The position numbers and the translations under genes are program-made. Below the pieces are notes generated by a model. The model saw only the letters and a list, made by a program, of their open reading frames with translations, had not been told where the DNA came from and did not search any database. Shown here piece after piece: positions 6,344 to 12,166 of a stretch of DNA of 12,166 nt (positions are counted from its first letter, which is position 1; each line of letters opens with the position of its first letter). This DNA comes from DASPFV01 sp035620975 (GTDB taxonomy: Bacteria > Acidobacteriota > Vicinamibacteria > Vicinamibacterales > 2-12-FULL-66-21): contig DASPFV010000319.1 in assembly GCA_035620975.1 (NCBI GenBank), positions 1 to 12,166 of the forward strand, given 5' to 3'.

Positions 6344-7007
6344 ACCCCTTCCTCTTCACCATCTCCTCGATCCACACCGGCACGTACGGCGGCGTGCAGC
6401 CCTTCGACACGGGCCAATCGCGGTAGAGACCGATTCGCTCGCCGATCGCGATCGCCCGCTTGCGGTGCTCGGCGTGGTGGATGCCAATCGCGGCCAGCGT
6501 GTTGTTCATGGTCCACTGCACCTCCGGCTTCGCCCCGGGCAGCTCGGCTTCGATGCGGTCGAGCAGCGCGCCCAGGTCGATGCCGTTGCCGCTGCGGCTC
6601 ACAAGGCTGGCGGTGAGATTCCAGCCGGCGCGGGCGGCCCAGCGGTCCTTTGCCTGCATCCACTTCTCACGCAGGCTGTCCTTCTCCGGATGCTCCTTGA
6701 CGACGTAGCCGTTGAGCCAGTCGGCGACCTGGGGACAGGTGACGGAGCGCGTCAGCCGGTCGAGTTCGTCAGCCGACAGCGACGTGGGCTTGATGATGAG
6801 CGTGGCGAGGAGCTGGGCCTCCACATTCCCGGTCTCCCAGAGCTTCAGCGCCAGCTCATGATCGGACTTGATCTTCCTGGCGACGGCGCGGATGTCGCCG
6901 AGCTTCACCCCGAACTGATTCCCGGGAGCGCCCGCCCTGGTGTTGTGCGCCCGGCGAGCATCGTCGCCGAGTGACTCGAGCTGCGCGAGGATCTCGTTGA
7001 CGGTCAT
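6342..7007 (-). CDS. DNA alkylation repair protein (AlkD-like, HEAT-like repeats)
   Basis: A 221-residue cytosolic protein of the DNA alkylation repair family (PF08713). Members are single-domain HEAT-like repeat proteins that hold alkylated DNA and, in AlkD, release N3- and N7-alkylpurines. Clear signatures are GNQFGVKLGDIRAVARKIK (29-47), HELALKLWETGNVEAQLLATLI (50-71), WLNGYVVKEHP (97-107), WTMNNTLAAIGIHH (165-178) and the C-terminal YRDWPVSKGCTPPYVPVWI. The conserved ends and the KGCT-P-Y tail place it in the shorter subgroup rather than with Bacillus cereus AlkD itself, so I cannot assign the catalytic Asp/Trp residues with confidence. There is no Shine-Dalgarno, but a TAGAAT box ends 6 bases before the ATG, suggesting leaderless transcription. 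It is divergent from padR, with 136 bases between the two start codons. Confidence 0.88.
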   Translation of the reverse strand: MTVNEILAQLESLGDDARRAHNTRAGAPGNQFGVKLGDIRAVARKIKSDHELALKLWETGNVEAQLLATLIIKPTSLSADELDRLTRSVTCPQVADWLNGYVVKEHPEKDSLREKWMQAKDRWAARAGWNLTASLVSRSGNGIDLGALLDRIEAELPGAKPEVQWTMNNTLAAIGIHHAEHRKRAIAIGERIGLYRDWPVSKGCTPPYVPVWIEEMVKRKG

Positions 7008-7013
7008 TTCGCG

Positions 7014-7019
7014 ATTCTA
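7014..7019 (-). promoter_or_regulatory. Candidate -10 box for a leaderless DNA repair transcript
   Basis: On the minus strand TAGAAT is followed by six bases (CGCGAA) and then the ATG of the alkylation-repair gene. At that distance the +1 base would be the A of the start codon or next to it, and no Shine-Dalgarno is present. I see no strong -35 box at 16-18 bases upstream (GC-rich sequence). Confidence 0.4.
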
Positions 7020-7085
7020 CAGGACCGCCACTGAACCGCCGCGCCTGATGGCCCATCCGTCCTGATGGCGTCTACTGGCGGCGTT

Positions 7086-7104
7086 CCTATTGACATCCGA
7101 TAGG
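7086..7104. promoter_or_regulatory. Second, weaker inverted repeat over the -35 box
   Basis: CCTAT at 7086-7090 and ATAGG at 7100-7104 are inverted around nine bases that hold most of TTGACA. Its centre is about 33 bp, near three helical turns, from the centre of the larger palindrome downstream, so two repressor dimers could bind the same face of the helix. The arms are short and this may be chance. Confidence 0.35.
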
Positions 7105-7118
7105 TGAGTGCGTATTCT
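7090..7118 (+). promoter_or_regulatory. Sigma-70-like promoter of the padR-ADOP unit
   Basis: TTGACA at 7090-7095, a 17-base spacer, and TATTCT at 7113-7118: a perfect -35 box, ideal spacing and a 4-of-6 -10 box. The start of transcription would be near 7125, leaving a leader of about 19 bases before the ATG at 7144. This argues against a GTG start at 7108, which would lie between the two boxes. Confidence 0.75.
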
Positions 7119-7140
7119 CGTATCGAGAGTCGATACGAGA
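7116..7140. promoter_or_regulatory. Palindromic operator, probable PadR autoregulatory site
   Basis: TCTCGTATCGA at 7116-7126 and its exact reverse complement TCGATACGAGA at 7130-7140 flank a 3-base centre, GAG. The left arm overlaps the end of the -10 box and the whole element covers the predicted start of transcription, ending 3 bases before the padR ATG. Eleven matched pairs are very unlikely by chance at this exact spot. PadR repressors bind palindromes as dimers and commonly repress their own genes, so self-repression is the natural reading. Confidence 0.75.
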
Positions 7141-7143
7141 GAC

Positions 7144-7479
7144 ATGGCGGATTCCAGAACCGTATTGCTCCAGGGCACGCTCGACCTGCTCATCCTGCGC
7201 GCGCTGTCGCTCGGATCCAATCACGGTCTTGGTGTCGCCCGCCGCGTGCAGCAGATCACGCGCGGCACCTTCGACGTCCGTCCCGGGTCCCTCTTCCCGG
7301 CGCTGCACCGGCTCGAAGAGCGGGGCTGGCTCAAATCCGAATGGGGTGAATCCGAGAACAACCGTCGCGCGAAGTACTACGAGCTGACCAAGGCCGGCCG
7401 AAAGCACATCGAGACCGAAACCGCCGCGTGGAGCCGCATCGCCGCGGCCATGGCGGCGGCAATTGCTGAAACATCCTGA
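7144..7479 (+). CDS. PadR-family transcriptional regulator
   Basis: A 111-residue winged-helix repressor of the short PadR type. It begins MADSRTVLLQGTLDLLILRAL, the usual family opening. It then has the recognition region (YG replaced by LG in NHGLGVARRVQQ, residues 27-37), GSLFPALHRLEERGWLKSEW (49-67) covering the recognition helix and wing, and RRAKYYELTKAGRKHI (74-89), which forms the second wing strand and last helix. The short C-terminal helix (90-111) is the dimerisation element. The ATG at 7144 is chosen over an upstream GTG at 7108 because the latter lies inside the promoter. No strong Shine-Dalgarno is present. The stop is 10 bases before the ADOP permease ATG, the standard arrangement in Acidobacteriota, where these repressors control the adjacent permease. 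The ligand is unknown. Confidence 0.92.
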   Translation: MADSRTVLLQGTLDLLILRALSLGSNHGLGVARRVQQITRGTFDVRPGSLFPALHRLEERGWLKSEWGESENNRRAKYYELTKAGRKHIETETAAWSRIAAAMAAAIAETS

Positions 7480-7489
7480 CGAGGATGCG

Positions 7490-10144
7490 ATGCTGCGTGC
7501 CACACGTTTCCTGAGAAACCTGTTCCGCTCCGACCGCATCGATCGTGAGCTCGACGACGAGCTGCGGGCGTACGTCGAGATGACGGCCGATGAAAAGCGG
7601 CGCGCAGGGCTGTCGGACGCGGAGGCCAGACGGCTGGCGCTCGCGGAGCTCGGTGGTATCGATGCCGTCAAGGAGCGTGTCAGGGACATCCGCGCCGGCG
7701 TGCTCCTCGATCAAGTCCGCCAGGATCTCGCCTACGCGATCCGGACACTTCGCAAGAATGCTGCATTCACGACGATCGCCGTCGCGACACTCGCGATCGG
7801 AATTGGCGCGACGACCGCCGTCTTCAGCATCGTCGATACCGTCGTCTTCCGCCCGCCGCCGTACGCCGACCCCGAAAGCCTCGTTCGAGTTTGCGGACTC
7901 GTGATCCGCTACAACGCGTGCCTCGACGATGTTTCTCTGGAGGAGTACGAACACGTCCGTCGGCTCGATCTCTTCGAGCAGGTCGCCGCCGATGACGGCA
8001 TGGGCGTCACGGTCGTACATCCCGACGGATCGCGCGGCAATCTCGGCGTGGGACTCGTCACCCCGAACTGGCTGTCGACCCTCGGCGTCCGCCCGCTGCT
8101 CGGCCGCGATTTCCATCCGGACGACGGCTTGCCGGGTGGGGATCGCGTTCTGCTGCTGACGCACGACCACTGGAAGCGGCAGTACGGGGCCACTCCTGAC
8201 GCGATTGGGGCGACGGTCACGTTCGACGGGGTGATCCATACCGTCGTCGGCGTTCTTCCGCCGAACGTGCTGCGGCATTACGCGGACGTGATGAAACCGC
8301 TCGTGCTGCACGGCTACACTGATCGAAGCCTCGACCTCGTCGCGCGCCTGCGGCCCGGCGCATCGCTGCCTCGGGCCGAAGCGGCGGTCGGTGTCGTCCA
8401 GAGCGTGACACGCCGCGATGCCGGGGTGAACGGCGACCGCCGCCTGGCGGCGATTCCGCTCGGCAGGTCCTACGCCGAGGTGACGGGCAGAGCGGTCGAC
8501 GGTCTCACCGTCATGCTCGGGGCGGTCGCACTCGTGCTGCTCGTCGCATGCGCGAACGTGGCGAACCTCTTACTTACCCGGGCCGGTGCCAGGCGCCGCG
8601 AATCCGTCGTGCGTGCGGCGCTCGGGGCGTCGCGCGGCCGGCTGCTGCGCCAGTCGCTGGTGGAGAATCTGCTGCTGTTCGCCGTCGGCGGCATCGGTGG
8701 CGTGCTGCTGGCCCGGTTCCTCGTCGGGTCGCTGACCACGTTCGCCATTTCCGGCGGCTACATGCCGGAGCGCATGGCGGTCGCACTCGACGCCCGCATT
8801 CTGGCAGCCGCGATGGTGATGTCCATATTCACCGGTCTCGTGTTCGGGTTCATTCCAGCGATGCAGGCCTCGCGCGTGGACGTCAACTCGGGCCTGCGGG
8901 TCTCGGCGCCGACCGCAACGGCGGACCGCCGCCGCGGCCGGGCGCGCCGTCTGCTGATCGCCGCCGAAGTGGCGCTGTCGCTCGTGCTGCTCGCCGGCTT
9001 CGGCCTGCTGACGCGCAGCTTCCTTCGTGTGTACGCCAACGGAGCCGGGTTCGACCCCTCTGACATCATTGTCACGGCATCGGACGGCGGCCGCTCGTTT
9101 CGAGAAGCGATGCTCTTTTGGCGGGCGTCGCTGGACCGCGTTCGCATGCTCCATGGCGTGTCGGCGGCGGCGCTGACGTCGCGGCCTCCCGCCAACGACG
9201 TCCGGAGCAAGGGGATCGTGATCGAAGGGCAGGCGCCCGTTGCCGAGGAAGACGCGCCACTTGCCGACGACGTGCTCGTCAGCGACGCATACTTCGAGAC
9301 GATGGGAATCCCGCTCGTGAGAGGGCGGACGTTTACGCCGGCGGACGACGACTCGTCGCCGCCCGTCGTGATCATCAGCGAGAGCGTGGCGCGGCGGCAT
9401 TTCGGCGACGCCGATCCGATCGGCCGTTCCATCCGGCTGCTCGAGAAGCTGCCGATGACCTGCTGCGCGACGCCGGGGCCGGTCGAAGGCGTGTGGCGCC
9501 GAATCGTCGGCGTCGTGCGCGACATCCGTCAGGCCAACCTCGACGACGCGCCGTCGGCGACGATCTACCGCCCGTACGGACAGATCGTCGAGCACGACAT
9601 GTTCCTCGTGCTTAGGGCATCGTCGAGCGTGCATGCCGGCCGGCTGACGCGCGATCTCCGCGCGCAACTCCTCGCCGTCGACCCCGCGCGTGACTGGATG
9701 ACGCCGCGCCCGATGTGGCAGGTGATCCGCGACTCCGAGTCGATCAGGCTTCGTCGCTTCGTGCTGACGCTGCTCGGGACGTTCGCGGCGCTCGCGCTGA
9801 TCCTGGCCGCCGTCGGTATCTTCGGCGTGGCCTCGAGCGTCGTCGCGGAGCGGACGCGCGAGATTGGTATACGCATTGCGCTCGGCGCGACGGGTACCAC
9901 GGTGTTCCGGCAGATCATCGGTGAGATGGCCGCCGTCGCCGTCGGGGGCACCGCCGCCGGATTGGTCGCCGCTGCCGCTCTCACACGGGCGATCTCGGCG
10001 ATGCTCTTCGGTATCAGCCCGGCGGATGCGGCGACCTACGTCGCCGTGGCGATGGTGCTCGGCGCCGTCGTGCTGATCGCCAGCTGGATCCCTGCCCGCA
10101 AGGCAACCCGAATCGATCCCCTTGTGGCCCTTCGGCAGGAGTAA
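7490..10144 (+). CDS. ADOP-family ABC transporter permease (duplicated MacB/FtsX-like)
   Basis: An 884-residue inner-membrane permease of the acidobacterial duplicated orphan permease family. An N-terminal helical prefix (1-75: DRELDDELRAYVEM, EARRLALAELGG) precedes the first membrane helix (about 92-115, FTTIAVATLAIGIGATTAVF). Then come a MacB-type periplasmic domain, a first FtsX core (about 335-462, with LLVACANVANLLLTRAGARR), another helix (485-510) and periplasmic domain, and a second FtsX core (755-878) ending PARKATRIDPLVALRQE. It resembles MacB-type mechanotransmission or export pumps but has no ATPase domain, and no ATPase gene is in the window. The start ATG has GAGG immediately after the padR stop, suggesting translational coupling. 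Oddities are Cys135 and Cys144 in the first periplasmic domain and a Cys658-Cys659 pair in an extra stretch of the second (KLPMTCCATPGPVEGVW). Transported substrate unknown. Confidence 0.93.
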   Translation: MLRATRFLRNLFRSDRIDRELDDELRAYVEMTADEKRRAGLSDAEARRLALAELGGIDAVKERVRDIRAGVLLDQVRQDLAYAIRTLRKNAAFTTIAVATLAIGIGATTAVFSIVDTVVFRPPPYADPESLVRVCGLVIRYNACLDDVSLEEYEHVRRLDLFEQVAADDGMGVTVVHPDGSRGNLGVGLVTPNWLSTLGVRPLLGRDFHPDDGLPGGDRVLLLTHDHWKRQYGATPDAIGATVTFDGVIHTVVGVLPPNVLRHYADVMKPLVLHGYTDRSLDLVARLRPGASLPRAEAAVGVVQSVTRRDAGVNGDRRLAAIPLGRSYAEVTGRAVDGLTVMLGAVALVLLVACANVANLLLTRAGARRRESVVRAALGASRGRLLRQSLVENLLLFAVGGIGGVLLARFLVGSLTTFAISGGYMPERMAVALDARILAAAMVMSIFTGLVFGFIPAMQASRVDVNSGLRVSAPTATADRRRGRARRLLIAAEVALSLVLLAGFGLLTRSFLRVYANGAGFDPSDIIVTASDGGRSFREAMLFWRASLDRVRMLHGVSAAALTSRPPANDVRSKGIVIEGQAPVAEEDAPLADDVLVSDAYFETMGIPLVRGRTFTPADDDSSPPVVIISESVARRHFGDADPIGRSIRLLEKLPMTCCATPGPVEGVWRRIVGVVRDIRQANLDDAPSATIYRPYGQIVEHDMFLVLRASSSVHAGRLTRDLRAQLLAVDPARDWMTPRPMWQVIRDSESIRLRRFVLTLLGTFAALALILAAVGIFGVASSVVAERTREIGIRIALGATGTTVFRQIIGEMAAVAVGGTAAGLVAAAALTRAISAMLFGISPADAATYVAVAMVLGAVVLIASWIPARKATRIDPLVALRQE

Positions 10145-10254
10145 CTGATCCCGTCGCGTGACAGCGGGCGTCGCGGCCGTCGTCATCGAGGCCCACCCCA
10201 TGACTCGTTCGGGCACTCGCGGGCGGACTTCGCCCTGGCCGTCCTGGATCGGTG

Positions 10255-10740
10255 ACCCGCCGGGAAAGTCGGCGCGAATGCGGCCGCGCACGACCTGCGT
10301 GTCGTTGGTGACGTAGAGGTATCGGCCGGGCCCGAACGCGCAGTTCGAGACGCGGCCAGCGATCGGAGCGAAGCCGATGTGTTCGCCTGCTGCTGAGAAG
10401 ACATAGATCCCGCCGCGCCCGCTGGTCCAGATGTTCCCGGCCGAATCGGCTTTCATGCCGTCACCGCGGGCGCCCCAAACCTTTTTGCTGGCGACGAACT
10501 GCCGCTGCCCGGTCGGCGTGCCGGACGCATCGAGCTCGATGGCTACCCAGCCCGAGCTGTCGGTGGCGTAGAGAGTGCGGTTGTCCGGCGACAACGCGAT
10601 GCCATTCGGGAACAGGTTGTCGGCAATCAGGTGCACCTGATTGTCCGGCGCGGCGCGGAAGACGCCGGTGTAGGTCAGCTCACGAAGCGGTGACTTCTGC
10701 ACCCCCGCCGGATTATCCTCGATTGTCGCACCGTTAGAAC
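10255..10740 (-). pseudogene. SMP-30/gluconolactonase fragment, N-terminal half missing
   Basis: One minus-strand frame encodes the C-terminal half of an SMP-30/gluconolactonase/LRE-like six-bladed propeller. The visible blades are TYTGVFRAAPDNQVHLIADN, then LFPNGIALSPDNRTLYATDS, then GDGMKADSAGNIWTSGRGGIYVFSAAG, then GRVSNCAFGPGRYLYVTNDT. These match the family's 'GVYRV', 'PNGIAFSPDEKTLY', 'PDGMKVDxxGN' and 'SNCAFG' signatures, in the right order. The first half, about 150 residues with the opening blades and one metal-binding Glu, is missing: homology fades above about 10740, where the divergent VWFA-related gene's upstream region begins. The frame has no start of its own and continues, meaninglessly, antisense into the permease gene. 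It fills most of the 663-base gap after the permease. Bases 10145-10254 and 10741-10796 show nothing else recognisable. Confidence 0.8.
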
Positions 10741-10807
10741 GGAGGCAGCCGACCCGGGTCCGAACTTCCGGTGCCCTGCGGGAGACCCAGCCGCCTGGAG
10801 GCGTTCC

Positions 10808-12166
10808 GTGAGAACACGCGCGTGGCTCCTCGCCATCGTTCTCCTGCCCTGGCAGTCTGCCGCTGCGCAGACGCCGACGTTCCGGTCCGGGGTCGAGCTG
10901 ATCGAGGTGGCCGTGATCGCCCGCGATCGTGACGGCCGTCTCGTCTCCGACCTGTCGCAGGACGATTTCCAGGTCCTCGAACAGGGCGTACCTCAGACGA
11001 TCGTGGCGTTCGATCGCGTGGCCGTTCCGATGGTGCGAGCCGTAGATGCGGCCGCGCGGCCGGTCGGTGGTGACGTGTCGACCAACGAGGGCCTCTCCGA
11101 AGCGCGCGTCTTCGTGCTGCTCCTCGATGCCCTGCACGTGGCGCCGCAGCGCAGCCGGGAGGTGAGGCGGCTTGCCCGGCAGTTCATCGAGGAGCACGTC
11201 CGGGCGAATGACCTGGTGGCGGTCGTCTCGCCTGGCGGCCTCTCAGCCGCCACGCAGGACTTCACGACGGACACGGCGCGGCTGCTGGCAGCCGTTGACC
11301 AGTTCGCGGGAACGAAACTGCGCTCGGCGGCGCTGGAGATCGCGGAAGAGGCGCGGAGCGGGGTGGGCGAGCTGCGCGTGCGGCCCGGCAGCGATCCGAG
11401 CGACCACGAGCGCGCCGGGCGCGTGCAGGCCATCAGTTCCACGCTGGAGACGCTCGCCAGGCATCTCCAACGGATCGAGCGCCGGCGCAAGTCCGTGCTC
11501 CTGTTCAGCGAAGGCATCGATTACAACCAGATGGACGTCATGGGCCGCGTGCAGATGTCGGCGAGCGACGTGACGCGTGCGATGACGCGCGCCCTCGGCG
11601 CGCTGATGCGGGCGAACGTGTCGCTCTACGCCGTCGATCCGCGGGGCCTCACGTCCCCCGATGGGCCGCTTGTCGAGACCCAGGCCGACGGTGTCGCGCG
11701 CGGCAGCGGCAGTCTGGCCAACAGCGTCGATCAGGAATTCGGCGATTCGATCCGGAGCCTGCGTCACGTGGCGGAATCCACCGGCGGGTTCGCTGCCGTG
11801 GACACCAACAGCTTTGGCGGCGCCTTCGATCGCATCGTCGAGGAGAGCAGTACGTATTACGTGCTGGGGTATACGCCGGTGAAGCCGGGGAAACCGGGCG
11901 AGTTCCGCGAGATTCGGGTGCGGGTCAGCCGCCCGGATCTGCGGATCACTGCACGAAAAGGCTACGTCGTGCCAACGTCGCAGCGGGCAGCCGCCCGCGC
12001 CGATGGCAGCGCCTTCGGCAACGCCCCGGCGATGCCGTATCCACGACCGGCGGCTCGGCCTGGTGCCGCGGCCGGGGGGGCCGAGCTCACCGCTCCGGTC
12101 ACCGTCCGTCGTCCTGCCGGCGACCTCCAGGCGCTGCTGGCGAGCCCGCTGCCGTTTGGAGGTCTC
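10808..12166 (+). CDS. Secreted VWFA-related (acidobacterial) protein, partial at right edge
   Basis: 453 codons are open from a GTG at 10808 to the last base, so the C-terminus is outside the window. A near-perfect Shine-Dalgarno (GGAGG, 10797-10801) is six bases upstream. A signal peptide (WLLAIVLLPWQSAAA, cleavage near residue 20) is followed by the opening strand of the family, VELIEVAVIARDRDGRLVSDLSQDDFQVLE (28-57, written here as consecutive segments VELIEVAVIARDRDG and RLVSDLSQDDFQVLE). The von Willebrand A fold spans about 100-355: VFVLLLDALH, RKSVLLFSEGID, ANVSLYAVDPRGL, VAESTGGFA and STYYVLGYTP. It matches the 'VWFA-related Acidobacterial domain' family (TIGR03436). At the MIDAS position it has D107-A-L-H rather than DxSxS, so classical metal-dependent adhesion is doubtful. 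An Ala/Pro-rich region (395-430) leads to a further unseen domain. Role unknown; it is exported. Confidence 0.9.
   Translation, partial: MRTRAWLLAIVLLPWQSAAAQTPTFRSGVELIEVAVIARDRDGRLVSDLSQDDFQVLEQGVPQTIVAFDRVAVPMVRAVDAAARPVGGDVSTNEGLSEARVFVLLLDALHVAPQRSREVRRLARQFIEEHVRANDLVAVVSPGGLSAATQDFTTDTARLLAAVDQFAGTKLRSAALEIAEEARSGVGELRVRPGSDPSDHERAGRVQAISSTLETLARHLQRIERRRKSVLLFSEGIDYNQMDVMGRVQMSASDVTRAMTRALGALMRANVSLYAVDPRGLTSPDGPLVETQADGVARGSGSLANSVDQEFGDSIRSLRHVAESTGGFAAVDTNSFGGAFDRIVEESSTYYVLGYTPVKPGKPGEFREIRVRVSRPDLRITARKGYVVPTSQRAAARADGSAFGNAPAMPYPRPAARPGAAAGGAELTAPVTVRRPAGDLQALLASPLPFGGL

Noticed and set aside
7108..7143. An upstream GTG start for padR adding 12 residues
   Set aside because: The codon lies between the -35 and -10 boxes of the promoter, and family members begin close to the ATG at 7144.
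7331..8311. A 326-codon frame opposite padR and the permease start
   Set aside because: No domain, composition of an antisense shadow, and it would cover the well-supported permease N-terminus.
10145..10254. A terminator for the permease gene
   Set aside because: The sequence is GC-rich with small self-matches, but I found no clear stem followed by a T-run.
8570..11197. An 875-codon minus-strand open frame antisense to the permease and VWFA genes
   Set aside because: Only about 10255-10740 shows family homology (SMP-30). The rest is Arg/His/Asp-rich and lies antisense to well-supported genes, a usual by-product of high GC third positions.

Overview
The window is high-GC bacterial DNA, most likely from the phylum Acidobacteriota (possibly the Vicinamibacteria). 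Three things suggest this: a PadR-type repressor directly followed by an ADOP-type duplicated MacB/FtsX-like permease with no ATPase beside it, a gene of the 'VWFA-related Acidobacterial domain' family, and TPR/Peptidase-MA and BIG2/carboxypeptidase-regulatory lipoproteins. The assignment rests on protein family content, not on a marker gene.

Layout. Positions 1-7007 are almost entirely minus-strand. In transcription order, right to left, they hold: a DNA alkylation repair (HEAT-like) protein; a small exported NTF2-fold (DUF4440-like) protein; an FAD-linked D-lactate dehydrogenase/glycolate-oxidase type enzyme; a three-helix membrane protein; a TPR plus zinc metallopeptidase lipoprotein; a BIG2/carboxypeptidase-regulatory lipoprotein with a proline-rich linker; a truncated and frameshifted Fur C-terminal remnant; and an Imm11/DUF1629-like immunity protein. 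The last 185 bases may hold the start of another minus-strand gene that runs off the window. At 7008-7143 lies a divergent control region with a well-formed sigma-70-like promoter overlapped by an 11-bp-arm palindrome, the probable PadR operator. Plus-strand padR and the ADOP permease follow with a 10-base gap. A minus-strand SMP-30/gluconolactonase fragment that has lost its N-terminal half fills the gap after the permease. A plus-strand secreted VWFA-related protein with a strong ribosome binding site then runs off the right edge.

How the genes work together. padR-ADOP reads as a self-regulated two-gene unit. The NTF2-fold gene and the FAD oxidase are 32 bases apart and probably co-transcribed. 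The two lipoproteins and the VWFA protein are exported proteins typical of acidobacterial envelopes. The Fur and SMP-30 remnants mark two places where ancestral genes were broken, and the immunity-like gene sits next to one of them with no recognisable toxin in view. I see no CRISPR array, rRNA, intact tRNA, transposase or integrase. I did not find a complete novel multi-gene system; the best leads are the PadR control region, the orphan immunity gene beside the Fur remnant, and the possible leaderless promoter of the DNA repair gene.
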